Numbered from the stretch's first letter, positions 48,369-58,506 are shown. The stretch is 64,000 nt of DNA from Pseudomaricurvus albidus (GCF_018863235.1 NZ_JAHKRS010000001.1:372001-436000), one strand, 5' to 3'. The notes: generated from the sequence alone by a model not told the origin. Translations and numbers: made by a program.

Positions 48369-49673
48369 GTGAGTAACACCAGCAATGGGTCTCATGTGGA
48401 CTCTTATTACGCGGCAACAGCCAAGGAATTACCCGACCACCCCAAACTGGAAGGTCAAATCGAAGCCGATGTCTGTGTGATCGGCGGCGGCTATACCGGC
48501 CTGTCCGCTGCCCTGCACCTGGCAGAACGCGGCTACAGTGTTGCACTGCTCGAAGCAGAACGCGTCGGTTGGGGAGCTTCAGGCCGCAACGGCGGTCACG
48601 TTGGCGTCGGCCAGCGGGTGGGGCAAGACGTGCTGGAAAGCAAGGTCGGCAAAGAGCAGGCCAGAATCTTCTGGGACATGGGCATCGAAGCGGTGCAAAC
48701 CGTCAAAGATCTGGTCGAAAAACATCAGATTGACTGCGATCTCAAGCAGGGCGCGCTCCACGTCACTCACAAAGCCAGCCACATTCCCGACTATCAAGCT
48801 GAAGTCGAACACCTCTCCAAGCATTACGATTTCGAACACATCCGTTTTGTTGATACTGATGAAGTCCGTCAACTGGTGGGCTCAGACAACTATCAGTGTG
48901 GAACCCTGGATACCTTCTCCTGCCACCTGCACCCGTTGAATTACGCTCTCGGTCTGGCCAAAGCCGCCGAACAAGCCGGTGTCAAAATCTACGAAGGCAG
49001 TCGTGTCACCGGCTATACCAGCGCCAACAACACCAGCTCATCCGAAACACAAGTGACCACCGCTGAAGGCTCAGTAAAAGCCAAATACGTGGTGCTCGGT
49101 TGCAATGGCTACCTGGGTAAGCTTGAACCTCGTATGGCTGGCAAAATCATGCCAATCAACAATTTTGTGCTGGCAACCGAGCCTCTCAGTGAAGACCTGT
49201 GCCGCGAACTGATTCGGGATGACACATCCGTTGCGGATTCGCTGTTTGTGATCGACTACTGGAAACTCTCCGGCGATAACCGCCTGTTGTTTGGCGGTGG
49301 CGAGAACTACACCAGCCGCTTCCCAAAAGACATGAAAAACTTTGTGCGCAAGTACATGTTGAAGGTGTATCCACAACTTCAAAACACACGCATCGACTAT
49401 GCTTGGGGGGGTACCTTGGCGATCACTCTCAATCGCATGCCGCATTTCGGACGCCTGGACAATAACGTTTTTTACGCTCAGGGCTATTCCGGCCACGGTG
49501 TACCTACAGCGACCATGGCCGGCAAGCTGATTGCAGAAGCCGTTGCCGGCACTGCCGAGCGCTTTGACGTTATGGCCAGCTACCCAACGCACACCTTTCC
49601 CGGCGGGACCTTATTGCGCTGGCCGGGGCTGGTAGCAGGAATGCTGTACTACTCGCTGAGGGATAAGTTTTAA
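48369..49673 (+). CDS. puuB: PuuB-like gamma-glutamylputrescine oxidase / FAD-dependent amine oxidase
   Basis: 434 aa of the DAO (D-amino-acid-oxidase-like) family. The N-terminus has SYYAATAKELPDHPKLEG and the FAD motif VCVIGGGYTGLSAALHLAE (about 36-54), followed by GWGASGRNGGHVGVGQR, the family signature of PuuB/OrdL proteins. The C-terminus has FYAQGYSGHGVPTATMAGKL, where FAD is bound. PuuB oxidises gamma-glutamyl-putrescine to the aldehyde and ammonia. It uses a GTG start with AAAGGTG upstream. PuuA-, PuuD- and PuuC-type genes lie further along the window and would complete the pathway. Confidence 0.85.
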   Translation: MSNTSNGSHVDSYYAATAKELPDHPKLEGQIEADVCVIGGGYTGLSAALHLAERGYSVALLEAERVGWGASGRNGGHVGVGQRVGQDVLESKVGKEQARIFWDMGIEAVQTVKDLVEKHQIDCDLKQGALHVTHKASHIPDYQAEVEHLSKHYDFEHIRFVDTDEVRQLVGSDNYQCGTLDTFSCHLHPLNYALGLAKAAEQAGVKIYEGSRVTGYTSANNTSSSETQVTTAEGSVKAKYVVLGCNGYLGKLEPRMAGKIMPINNFVLATEPLSEDLCRELIRDDTSVADSLFVIDYWKLSGDNRLLFGGGENYTSRFPKDMKNFVRKYMLKVYPQLQNTRIDYAWGGTLAITLNRMPHFGRLDNNVFYAQGYSGHGVPTATMAGKLIAEAVAGTAERFDVMASYPTHTFPGGTLLRWPGLVAGMLYYSLRDKF

Positions 49674-49826
49674 TCAATTATAAATAATACAAACGTGGTA
49701 GCTGTACACAAAAAAACAATAGACCACTAAAACAAGAGACGATGTTAAGTCTCAGCTAATGCACGGCAACACGCATTTTCAAGCAAAGAGAAGATAACTA
49801 AAAACCCTGACTTGAGAGGATTACCC

Positions 49827-52208
49827 ATGATGAAGAACAACCGGTTTAGTCGCCACTCACTCGCTCTTGCGATCAGTGGTGCCATGACATTGGGCGCTGG
49901 CAACGCACTTGCTCAGGAGAAATCCTGGGCAATTGAAGAAGTGGTTGTCACCGCTCAAAAGCGCGAACAAAGCCTGCAAGATGTACCGATCAGTGTGTCG
50001 GCATTCAGCGGCGAAATGATGAAAGACGCCCAGATTGAAGACTCCAAGCAACTGGCGGTACTGACTCCAGGCATGTCTGGCGACAGTAACGACAGCTTCA
50101 TGGACTCCATCAACATTCGTGGTATCAGCACCAACGGCTTTGGTATCGGTGCAGAGCCTTCCGTGGGCACCTACATTAATGGCGTGTACCTGGGTCGTAC
50201 CGGTGCGGCTGTCACCAGTCTGTATGACATGGAACGTGTAGAAGTTGTCAAAGGCCCGCAGGGCACACTGTTTGGTCGCAACGCTTCTGCCGGTGCCATC
50301 AGTATGCACACTCGCAAACCTGATATGGAATTTGGTGGCAGTGTCGATGTAGGCGTTGGCCAGGATGGATATCGAGAGTTCACCGGTGTTGTCAATGTAC
50401 CAATGACTGACACCATCAGCTCTCGCTTTGCCCTGTATCACCGCCAGCAGGATGACTGGATCACCAACCTCACCGATGGCGGCAAGATCGGTGGCGAGGA
50501 AGTAACCGCGGCCCGCGCCACTTTTGCCTACGAAGGCGACAAGCTGTCGGCCGACCTGATTCTGGAATATGAAGACCGCGAAGTCGCGCCAACTATTTAT
50601 CGCGCCTACGACGACGGTACTGCCACCAGCATGGGGCTGGGCCTGCTCGATCCCAGCCTGACCAATATTAACGGTAAGAGAGACGAAATCCGTTCCGACG
50701 TGGCCAGTAACGAACTGAAAGACGAAGGCGAAGTCTGGGGTGCAACCCTCAACCTCGAATACGACCTGGGCGCGGGCTACAGCCTCAGCTCCATTACCGG
50801 TATTCGCGGTTCCAACTACACCTACCAGGAAGACTTTGACGGCACCGACGCGCCGCTGTTCATTTGGGCTCAGGACCAGGAACAGGAATATTTCAGTCAG
50901 GAAGTCCGCCTGAACTACAACGGTGACGGCCCGGTATCCTGGTTCCTGGGTGCCTCGGCCTATAAAGAAAACGTCAAGGTACACTACGACCAGATCTACG
51001 ATGAAGATGCCATGTGTGCATCCAGCTTCGCAGGTGCTTACGCCCCCGAATACTCCGATCCCGCCTACGCCATCAGCCAGGTCAGTGATTGTGACTCTTT
51101 GTACTACTATTGGACTGGATACAACTATGGTCCCGGTATCGGTGATCGCAACGACTCCGTTGACGCTGAGGGCGATTACGAGGGCTGGGGCATCTACGGT
51201 GACGCCACCTTCTCACCTACCGACAAGCTGGACATCACCGTTGGTGCTCGCTACACCGAAGACAGCCGTGACTTCGAGACCGCTCTCGGTGGTGAGGATC
51301 GCAACTACTTCTGGTACAGCTTCCCGTTCTACAGTTCTCAGCCCGTTAAAGGCAGCCAGACCTGGGAAAACGTGTCAGCGCGTGTCGCGGTTAACTATTA
51401 CCTGACCGACAGCATCAGCACCTTCGTCAACGTGTCCACTGGCTACAAGGCTGGCGGTTTCAATACCTTTGACCTGCAGTTACCCGCCGGCGTTTCTGTT
51501 GATGACGTAGACGGTGTCGACACCGCCGATATCGATGGCATCAGTCTGAGCGAGTTTGACGAAGAAACCGTGACCAGTATTGAGCTGGGCATCAAATCCA
51601 AGTGGTGGGATGACCGCATCCAGATGGATGCCAGCATCTACCAGTACGAATTTGAAGGCATGCACGCGGTCTACGCCATTGACGGTACCCAGATCCGCCT
51701 GACCAACGTCGGTGATGCTACCGGTGAAGGTGTGGAGGTCAGTTTCCGCATATTGCCAACGGCCAACCTCGACATTTACTGGGGTATCGCCTGGGCTGAC
51801 ACCTCACTGGACGATCCGGAAGCTGGCTTCTGTGCCCAGGTAGAATGCCGCAAGGGAGCGCAGCTGCCAGGTACTATCGACTTCAGCTCCTCGCTGGTGG
51901 CGACCTACACCATCCCAATGAGCAGTGGCGATGCCTTCTTCACCCTGGAGAACTTCTACAACAGCGGTGCCCCTGGCTTTGGCGACTTCTCCGGCAGCAG
52001 CAACTACGAGACGGAATCCTTCAAGGAAACCAACCTGCGTATTGGCTACCGCAGCCACGAAGCCTGGTCGGCAACTCTTTGGGTCACCAACCTGACCGAT
52101 GAGTTCGCCTACACCTCGCCAGTGTCCGCTGATTACAACCTGCCGGCACACCACATCGGCATGACCGAACCTCGCCGCATTGGCATCAGTGCCAGCTACG
52201 AGTTCTGA
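49827..52208 (+). CDS. TonB-dependent outer-membrane receptor
   Basis: 793 aa. The signal peptide ends in NALA, before QEKSW. The TonB box region is AIEEVVVTAQKREQSLQDVP; the plug domain has NIRGISTNGFG and VEVVKGPQGTLFGRNASAG; the barrel ends in the typical C-terminal ISASYEF. It is of the Sphingomonas/Caulobacter-like 'VVTAQKREQ' type without a signalling extension. Energised import of a substrate too large or rare for porins. Placed between PuuB-like and TPR-sulfotransferase genes; substrate unknown, polyamine derivatives being one inference. The start has GAGAGGA upstream; a TTG five codons earlier is less likely. Confidence 0.93.
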   Translation: MMKNNRFSRHSLALAISGAMTLGAGNALAQEKSWAIEEVVVTAQKREQSLQDVPISVSAFSGEMMKDAQIEDSKQLAVLTPGMSGDSNDSFMDSINIRGISTNGFGIGAEPSVGTYINGVYLGRTGAAVTSLYDMERVEVVKGPQGTLFGRNASAGAISMHTRKPDMEFGGSVDVGVGQDGYREFTGVVNVPMTDTISSRFALYHRQQDDWITNLTDGGKIGGEEVTAARATFAYEGDKLSADLILEYEDREVAPTIYRAYDDGTATSMGLGLLDPSLTNINGKRDEIRSDVASNELKDEGEVWGATLNLEYDLGAGYSLSSITGIRGSNYTYQEDFDGTDAPLFIWAQDQEQEYFSQEVRLNYNGDGPVSWFLGASAYKENVKVHYDQIYDEDAMCASSFAGAYAPEYSDPAYAISQVSDCDSLYYYWTGYNYGPGIGDRNDSVDAEGDYEGWGIYGDATFSPTDKLDITVGARYTEDSRDFETALGGEDRNYFWYSFPFYSSQPVKGSQTWENVSARVAVNYYLTDSISTFVNVSTGYKAGGFNTFDLQLPAGVSVDDVDGVDTADIDGISLSEFDEETVTSIELGIKSKWWDDRIQMDASIYQYEFEGMHAVYAIDGTQIRLTNVGDATGEGVEVSFRILPTANLDIYWGIAWADTSLDDPEAGFCAQVECRKGAQLPGTIDFSSSLVATYTIPMSSGDAFFTLENFYNSGAPGFGDFSGSSNYETESFKETNLRIGYRSHEAWSATLWVTNLTDEFAYTSPVSADYNLPAHHIGMTEPRRIGISASYEF

Positions 52209-52212
52209 TCAC

Positions 52213-52240
52213 CATGGCAGAAGGGCAAAAAGTCCTTCTG
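52213..52240 (+). terminator. Hairpin after the TonB receptor gene
   Basis: GGCAGAAGG ... CCTTCTGCC, followed by GTGTTT. It is weaker than the second terminator just downstream. Confidence 0.5.
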
Positions 52241-52271
52241 CCGTGTTTGATTGACACGTTACAGCGCTTAA

Positions 52272-52311
52272 CAAGCCGGCCCGCAGACAACCTGTGGGTC
52301 GGCTTTTTTTT
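52272..52311 (+). terminator. Intrinsic terminator
   Basis: AAGCCGGCCCGCAG ACAAC CTGTGGGTCGGCTT stem with G-T pairs and a run of T. Confidence 0.85.
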
Positions 52312-52366
52312 CAGCCACGACAATGCAATACTGTCCTGTCACTCCTAAACTCCGAGCGATTGAGTT

Positions 52367-54340
52367 ATGAATCCCCGCGAAGTTTTCTTCCAGGCCTTGA
52401 ACGCCTTCAAAGCCGGACAAGTCACCGAAGCCGAGTCCCTGTGCAAACAGTTACTCCAACACAACCCCAACGAGGTCAACAGCCTGCGCCTCTACGGCCA
52501 GATCTGCCAGCAGCAAGACAAGACTGCGGAAGCCGAGAAAGCCTACTTGCGAGCCCTGCAACTGGCTCCGGATTACGCCCATGCCCACATGGATCTGGGG
52601 ATCCTCTACAAAGCCAGTCAGCAACCGGCACTGGCCATTCGTCACCTGCAGCAAGCGTTGCAGCTCAACCAGCGACTGCACGGTGCCAAGCGCATCCTGT
52701 TCGAAGTCTATGAAGCCCAGGGCCAGCATGAGAAAGCCAGCCAACTCGCCCCTGAGATTGAAGCCCGGGCCGAAATCGCCGAGCGGGTCAAACAGGCCTT
52801 TCAACTGCATCGGGACCAACAACACACACAGCTGGAACAACTGTGTGTGGAGATTCTCAATCAGGATCCCGGCAACCTGGCCATTCTCACGTTACTGGCC
52901 GAGTACACGGTCTCTGAGCGCCAGGCCAAACGTGCCAGCCGCCTGTTTCAAAGGGTGATCGAGCGCATGCCCGAGAACTGGCGCGCGTGGAACGGTCTGG
53001 CCCGGGCACAGATTATTCAGGACAACCCCGAAGCCGGGCTGCAAAGTCTTGATCGCAGCCTGGAAATTCATCCCGATGCCATCGACGCCATGATTCTCAA
53101 AGCCGATGCCTGGACGCGACTGTACGACTACGACAAGGCCGTTGCGCAGCTGGAAGCGGCACTGGCCAAGCAACCTGATCACAACCCCGCCCTGTCGCAA
53201 CTGGGGCTGGCCTTGAAAACCATGGGCAACCAATCGCGGGCAATCGAGGTATTCCGCCAGTGCATTGCCAACGACGAGCGCTACGGTGAAGCCTACTGGG
53301 CGCTGTCGGATATGAAGACCTTTTCCTTCGACGATCAGGAGGTGGCAACGATGCAACGTGTAGTTGCCCAGCCTGATCTCAGTGACAGCCAGAAGGTTCA
53401 TTTTGGCTACGCCCTCGGCAAGGCCCTGGAGCACCGCAAAAACTATGCTCAGGCGTTCGCCTGTTACGACCAGGCCAACCGGGTACAAAAACAGCGACTC
53501 GACTACAGTGCCGAGGACAACCGCGCGTTTACGGATCAGTTGATCGACACCTTCACCCCGGAACTGATTAACCGGTTACAGCTCGAGCCCAACCCCGAAG
53601 TCACGCCAATTTTTGTGGTGGGTCTGCCGCGCTCCGGCTCCACCCTGCAGGAACAGATTCTGGCCAGTCACTCGCAGGTGGAAGGCACTCAGGAACTGCC
53701 CTATATTCCAAGGCTGGCGAAAGGCATGCATCTGGCGAGTGGCGCCAGCTCAGAGCGGATTTTTCCCCTGTCGATGCACGACGTTGAGCAGCCGCAACTG
53801 ATGGCGATGGCCAGACAATACTTAACCCAGGCGGAAACCCATCGCACCCAGGGCAAGCCCTGTTTTATCGATAAGCTGCCCAACAACTTCAGCTATGTGG
53901 GCCTGATTGCCATCCTGTTTCCGAACGCGAAAATCATCAACACCATTCGCCATCCGATGGATAACTGCCTCGGCTGTTTCAAACAATTGTGGGCCATGGG
54001 CCAGCACTTCACCTACGACCTCGAGGATCTGGGTCACTACTATCGCGACTACCACCGTCTGATGCAGCACTGGCATCACGTGTTACCGGGGCGCGTTCTC
54101 GATGTGCACTACGAACAGGTGGTGGACGACCTGGACAGCCATGTGCATCGCCTGCTGGATTACTGCGGCCTGGCGTTCGAGGAGAGCTGCCTGAACTTTC
54201 ATGAAACCAAGCGGGTGGTTAAAACCTCCAGCTCGGAACAGGTGCGCAAACCCATTTATCGCTCGGCGCTGGCGTACTGGAAAAACTTTGAGGAAGAGCT
54301 CACACCACTCAAGAACATACTGGGTGACCTGGCTCAATAA
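52367..54340 (+). CDS. TPR-repeat sulfotransferase family protein
   Basis: 657 aa. Residues about 1-350 are tandem TPR helices (for example AEKAYLRALQLAPDYAHAH and WRAWNGLARAQIIQDNPE). The sulfotransferase domain starts near 410: VVGLPRSGSTLQEQILASH is the 5'-phosphosulfate-binding loop, KLPNNFSYVGLIAILFPNA follows, and the C-terminus has VKTSSSEQVRKPIYRSAL. It should transfer sulfate from PAPS to an unknown acceptor. No signal peptide, so cytosolic. It has a GAG-rich site before the ATG and its own terminator. It follows a TonB-dependent receptor gene, a pairing I recall in many marine proteobacteria. Confidence 0.9.
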   Translation: MNPREVFFQALNAFKAGQVTEAESLCKQLLQHNPNEVNSLRLYGQICQQQDKTAEAEKAYLRALQLAPDYAHAHMDLGILYKASQQPALAIRHLQQALQLNQRLHGAKRILFEVYEAQGQHEKASQLAPEIEARAEIAERVKQAFQLHRDQQHTQLEQLCVEILNQDPGNLAILTLLAEYTVSERQAKRASRLFQRVIERMPENWRAWNGLARAQIIQDNPEAGLQSLDRSLEIHPDAIDAMILKADAWTRLYDYDKAVAQLEAALAKQPDHNPALSQLGLALKTMGNQSRAIEVFRQCIANDERYGEAYWALSDMKTFSFDDQEVATMQRVVAQPDLSDSQKVHFGYALGKALEHRKNYAQAFACYDQANRVQKQRLDYSAEDNRAFTDQLIDTFTPELINRLQLEPNPEVTPIFVVGLPRSGSTLQEQILASHSQVEGTQELPYIPRLAKGMHLASGASSERIFPLSMHDVEQPQLMAMARQYLTQAETHRTQGKPCFIDKLPNNFSYVGLIAILFPNAKIINTIRHPMDNCLGCFKQLWAMGQHFTYDLEDLGHYYRDYHRLMQHWHHVLPGRVLDVHYEQVVDDLDSHVHRLLDYCGLAFEESCLNFHETKRVVKTSSSEQVRKPIYRSALAYWKNFEEELTPLKNILGDLAQ

Positions 54341-54364
54341 ATTCCCATCAAATAAGGCTTAAAC

Positions 54365-54395
54365 AAAAAAAGGAGGCCAGAGGCCTCCTTTTTTT
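54365..54395. terminator. Bidirectional terminator
   Basis: AAAAAAAGGAGGCC AGA GGCCTCCTTTTTTT between the sulfotransferase gene and the convergent cupin gene. Confidence 0.93.
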
Positions 54396-54429
54396 GTCTT
54401 ACTGCACGTTGCGCTGCCAAGCAGGAGAA

Positions 54430-54786
54430 TTACTTCTCGTATACAACATACATTTTTTTGGCGGTTTCAACCGTCGTCCAGCTGCCACTGAAGCCTGCCG
54501 GAATGGCAAACATATCGCCTTTCTGCAAAGTGATCTCATTGCCTTCGTCGTCAGCAACAATCACCTTGCCTTCCAGCATAAAGCACACTTCTTCTTCGGT
54601 GTAGCTCACCTTGTGAGTGCCGGGTTCACCTTGCCAGATACCCGCACCGAAAGTTTTGTCCTTGTTATCGTAACAATGCCAAATCAGCTGTGCCGGATTG
54701 CCCGCCAGAATTTTTTCCTGATCCGGCAGGTAGGATTCGGACTCTACCTGATCGGTACCAATTAGTTTGATGTCTTTAACGGACAT
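54430..54786 (-). CDS. Cytosolic cupin-domain protein
   Basis: 118 aa, without a signal peptide. A single cupin_3/EutQ-like barrel: TEEEVCFMLEGKVIVADDEG and KGDMFAIPAGFSGSWTT. Related in motif to the secreted cupin at 44634. It lies 21 bp downstream of the amidohydrolase gene on the same strand, so they form an operon with the cupin second. Possible roles are isomerase, sensor or small-molecule binder; none can be chosen from sequence. Confidence 0.85.
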   Translation of the reverse strand: MSVKDIKLIGTDQVESESYLPDQEKILAGNPAQLIWHCYDNKDKTFGAGIWQGEPGTHKVSYTEEEVCFMLEGKVIVADDEGNEITLQKGDMFAIPAGFSGSWTTVETAKKMYVVYEK

Positions 54787-54807
54787 AAAATACTCCTAAA
54801 TAAAACG

Positions 54808-56835
54808 TTATTGGCGCTCAAAAACCACTTTGCCATTGAACACCGTGGTCAGCACCTGAGTTTCGTCAATCTTGTCAGCCTCGCCGTTGTTCGCCAGATC
54901 AATGATGTTCTGACTCAGCACCGCGAAATCGGCTTTTTTACCCACTTCCAGTGAACCCACCAGATCTTCTTGACGCAGAGCCTGAGCACCGTGAATCGTG
55001 TAGGCATCCAGAATCTCTTCAATGGTCAGACGCTCATCAGCATTCCACACCACATCGCCTTCACCCTGACGGGTCACAGCCTGTTCGATATTCACAAACG
55101 GACGCGGCTCACGGGTATCCACCGGTGCGTCACTGCCCGCAGCGAGTACAGAACCGGCAGCTTTCATGCTCTTGGCCGGATAGCTGTATTGCATGGTGTA
55201 GTGTTCCGGGTTATAGAGATCGTCCATGCCGTTAACCTGATCGATAAACGGAGTCACTGTCACATCGTAGGCCACTTCCGGTTTCACCCAGGCGTAGGTC
55301 ATGGTGACAAAAAGACCCAGCTCACCCGCACGCTGAATGTCGGAAGGCTCAACCAATTGCGCATGGCCAATATTGTGTGGGCGATCCGATTTCGGCAGGG
55401 CTGCAAACGCATCAATGGCTGTGCGAACGGCACGGTCGCCGATGGCATGAGCGTGTACGGTGTAATCGTGAGCATCCAGTGCGGCTATGTAGTCACGGAA
55501 AAACGCTTCGGAATGCTCCAGTACACCTTCGCTTTCGGTACATTGTGCAGGAAAGAAACCATGTTCCTGCTTAAATGCCTGACTGGCTTCAGCCTGTTTG
55601 TAGCTGGCCATGTCTGCTCTGACCTGCTGGCACAATTCACTGTCCAGATCCACATAACCTTCAAGGTCCAGAGACTGGCTAGTGGCATCGTAGTTAAACA
55701 ATGGCTGCTTGAAGTGATGCAAATGCGCCGCATTGGGCAGGGTCGGTGGATTCACCAGTGGATTACCCTCAATCACGCCATCAATGAAAATCTTTGCTGC
55801 ATCGGCTTTAATCAACGGATTATCAGCGACACTGGCCCGCACCTCATCAAAGGTAGTGATCAGTCGTTCAATATCGATTTGACCCTCGGCATTTTTGAAA
55901 TCGTTGAAATGCGGGTAGAGCGCCGCAGTCAGACGAAAAGTCTGCTGTCCCGACTCCTGCAAGCCAACGTACAGAGGCATACTTTCCAGATCGGCGGAAG
56001 CATCCTGAATGGAGGTGATGCCATAACTCGCTAACTTCTCGGCCACTAACGGCATGGCCTCGGTGGGGATCAAAGCGCCCAACAGCATGCCGGGGTCGAT
56101 ATCGACCAACATGCGAGCAGTTTCGTTAAGAGAACCGTCAGGCTTGCCCTCACTGTCACGACCGATCAACTCGGCATAATCAGAAAAGTCACTGTTAAGT
56201 GTGTCGGCATTAATACCGACGACTTCACCCGCTGCATTTTTTGCCGTCGCCAGTGCGGCAGAGTTGACTGCAGCATGGTGGCCATCGTTACCTTTCAGGA
56301 AAATCGGACTGTCCAGGGACACAGCATCCAGAGCCGAGCGCAGGGTGGGGAATTCCTCACTGGGCTCATTACCCTGAGTAAAGGCCCACTGATCCACAAT
56401 CAGCCATTCGCCCTTTTTAATGTCGTAGCGGCTGATGCACTCCTTGAGTGTCGGAACCAGCTCAGCCAATGTATGAGGCTCACTGTCCAGATCACAGGTA
56501 TCCAGCTGAACAATGCCCAGTGGATGAATATGAGAGTCGTGCAGACCTGGCAGCACCAGCTTGCCATCGAGATCGGTCACTTGTGTATTATCACCAATAA
56601 AAGACTTTACACCTTCGTCAGAGCCAACAAAGACAATATCTTCACCTTTTACGGCAATGGACTGCATCAATGAACGATCTTTATCAGCGGTATAAATTAC
56701 GCCATTGGTATAGACCATGTCGGCCACAGTCGCGACAGCAGTTGAGTCCGCACTTTTTTCACCACAACCCAATGTCAATAATGCGGGCAGTAGCGTCAAA
56801 ACGGACTTTGTGATGTTTTTGTTGATATTCATCAT
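54808..56835 (-). CDS. Amidohydrolase (YtcJ-like) lipoprotein
   Basis: 675 aa. The N-terminal signal ends in a lipobox LTLGC (Cys24), so the enzyme is tethered in the envelope. The amidohydrolase 3 domain follows: VYTNGVIYTADKDRSLMQ at the start, metal-binding His in GLHDSHIHPLG, HAHAIGDRAVRTAIDAFAA, and SDAPVDTREP with the third-metal Asp. The frame is open 24 codons upstream of the chosen ATG; GGAGC sits just before 56835. It probably cleaves amide or N-acyl bonds in the periplasm. Together with the downstream cupin it may act on an acylated polyamine or amino acid, which is inference. Confidence 0.88.
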   Translation of the reverse strand: MMNINKNITKSVLTLLPALLTLGCGEKSADSTAVATVADMVYTNGVIYTADKDRSLMQSIAVKGEDIVFVGSDEGVKSFIGDNTQVTDLDGKLVLPGLHDSHIHPLGIVQLDTCDLDSEPHTLAELVPTLKECISRYDIKKGEWLIVDQWAFTQGNEPSEEFPTLRSALDAVSLDSPIFLKGNDGHHAAVNSAALATAKNAAGEVVGINADTLNSDFSDYAELIGRDSEGKPDGSLNETARMLVDIDPGMLLGALIPTEAMPLVAEKLASYGITSIQDASADLESMPLYVGLQESGQQTFRLTAALYPHFNDFKNAEGQIDIERLITTFDEVRASVADNPLIKADAAKIFIDGVIEGNPLVNPPTLPNAAHLHHFKQPLFNYDATSQSLDLEGYVDLDSELCQQVRADMASYKQAEASQAFKQEHGFFPAQCTESEGVLEHSEAFFRDYIAALDAHDYTVHAHAIGDRAVRTAIDAFAALPKSDRPHNIGHAQLVEPSDIQRAGELGLFVTMTYAWVKPEVAYDVTVTPFIDQVNGMDDLYNPEHYTMQYSYPAKSMKAAGSVLAAGSDAPVDTREPRPFVNIEQAVTRQGEGDVVWNADERLTIEEILDAYTIHGAQALRQEDLVGSLEVGKKADFAVLSQNIIDLANNGEADKIDETQVLTTVFNGKVVFERQ

Positions 56836-57149
56836 GTAAAGCTCCAAAAATGAGTTAATAGAAACCTTTTTCGACATCCCATTAGATTCGAAACACACAA
56901 AATCCATGAATTTTCAAAACAGGTTTCAATGAAATACCGCTGTGGTCAATAAATTGTAGCCAGACATCAATTATTAAAATCAAGGTCTTTAAAGAATCAT
57001 TACAGACGGTTTTCTATCTCTCCAAGCGTGACACAAAAGTAAATGCCACTTGGCAATCCGAAAATAAAATAATTTTATCTTTTGTTATATAACGTGTGTT
57101 CAACGCGTTTATCCAAAAGCTTTCCCGGATAAACGCGTCAAACCCGCTG
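56836..57149. other. Intergenic region with a long hairpin
   Basis: 314 bp, AT-rich next to the amidohydrolase gene. It holds the hairpin at 57103-57138. The amidohydrolase promoter must be here but was not recognised. Confidence 0.35.
57103..57138 (-). terminator. Perfect 12-bp hairpin after the PuuA-like gene
   Basis: ACGCGTTTATCC / GGATAAACGCGT around a 12-base loop, 11 bases beyond the PuuA-like stop codon on the minus strand. No T-tract follows. Confidence 0.5.
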
Positions 57150-58484
57150 TTAAACATTCAAAAGCAAATGTTCACGTTCCCAGGAGCTGATCACCTGGTT
57201 GAATTCTTCGTACTCGAAGGCTTTTACCGCCACGTAAGCATCGACAAAGGTGTTGCCCATGATATCGCGCAACTCTTCACACTCATCGAGCAGACGAGCG
57301 GCATGCTCCAATGTGCGAGGCACGTCAATATCTTCCTCATAGGAATTGCCAGAAGTAGGCGCTGTTGGTTCTACCTGTAACTTCATACCCAGATAGCCAG
57401 AGGCGAGAGTCGCTGCAAGAGCCAGGTAAGGGTTGACATCCACACCGGCAAAACGGTTTTCAACCCGCTTGGCCTGTGGCGAACTCTCTGGCACACGAAT
57501 ACCGGTGGTGCGGTTATCGTAGCCCCAATTCAGATTGATCGGTGCGGCGATGTCTTTGGCAAAACGGCGATAGGAATTCACATTGGGCGCGTAGAAGGGC
57601 ATCGCGGCAGTGGTAAATTTCTGCAAGCCACCAATGTAATGACGGAACAGGTCGTTCTCGTTACCGTTTTCATCGACAAAGATATTCTTACCCGTGTTGA
57701 CATCCACAATACTCTGATGGATGTGCATGGAACTGCCTGGCTCGGATTTCATGGGTTTAGCCATAAAGGTGGCGAAAACCCCATGCTGCATTGCAGTTTC
57801 ACGCAGAGTCCGCTTAAAGGTAAATACCTGATCCGCCAGATCCAGGGCATTGCCGTGCAGAAAGTTCAACTCCATCTGCGCCGCGCCGGTTTCGTCGATC
57901 AGCGAGTCCACATCCAGCCCCATTTTTTCACAGTGGCCAAACATGGCTTCGATCAGCGGCTCAAATTCATTGATGGCATCAATGGTGTAAGAGCGGCGCA
58001 TTACCTCAGCACGACCGGAACGACCAATCGGAGGCTCCAGCTCGTAATCGGGATCAGAGGTTTGTTTCACCAGGTAGAATTCCACCTCGGGCGCCACAAC
58101 CGGTTCCCAACCTTCTTTTTCATACAGCGCCAAAATACGCTGCAGCACACCGCGACTGGACAGGGGATGCAGCTCTCCATCGCGAGTCATGCAGTCGTGA
58201 ATAATCTGAGCGGTAGGGTCTTTGGCCCAGGGCACCAAACGCATGGCTTTAGGATCGGGGCGCAAGAACATATCGCCATCGTTGACTCCGAGAATATCGT
58301 CGAACTCATCCGGGTAACCCCCTGTCACGGATTGCAGCAGGATGCTCTCGGGCAGGCGGGTTTCTTCTTTGAAGAACTTGTCCGCCGGAACAAATTTGCC
58401 CCGCGCATTGCCGGTCATATCCGGGATCAAACATTCGACTTCGATAATATTATTGTCTTTTAACCACTCGTTGATGGTATCCAT
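57150..58484 (-). CDS. puuA: PuuA-like gamma-glutamylpolyamine synthetase (glutamine synthetase family)
   Basis: 444 aa. Glutamine-synthetase-fold ligase of the PuuA/PauA type. N-terminal beta-grasp (IIEVECLIPDMTGNARGK), catalytic domain with APEVEFYL, GAAQMELNF, ATFMAKPMKSEPGSSMHIH (ammonia/glutamate site) and the C-terminal RVENRFAGVDVNPYLALA. It ligates glutamate to putrescine or another polyamine using ATP. It lies downstream of the PuuD-like gene on the same strand. Two AT-rich direct repeats precede it. Primary glutamine synthetase (GlnA) is excluded by length and sequence. Which polyamine is used is not decidable here. Confidence 0.9.
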   Translation of the reverse strand: MDTINEWLKDNNIIEVECLIPDMTGNARGKFVPADKFFKEETRLPESILLQSVTGGYPDEFDDILGVNDGDMFLRPDPKAMRLVPWAKDPTAQIIHDCMTRDGELHPLSSRGVLQRILALYEKEGWEPVVAPEVEFYLVKQTSDPDYELEPPIGRSGRAEVMRRSYTIDAINEFEPLIEAMFGHCEKMGLDVDSLIDETGAAQMELNFLHGNALDLADQVFTFKRTLRETAMQHGVFATFMAKPMKSEPGSSMHIHQSIVDVNTGKNIFVDENGNENDLFRHYIGGLQKFTTAAMPFYAPNVNSYRRFAKDIAAPINLNWGYDNRTTGIRVPESSPQAKRVENRFAGVDVNPYLALAATLASGYLGMKLQVEPTAPTSGNSYEEDIDVPRTLEHAARLLDECEELRDIMGNTFVDAYVAVKAFEYEEFNQVISSWEREHLLLNV

Positions 58485-58506
58485 AAGATGCCTTGGTTGG
58501 ACCTTT

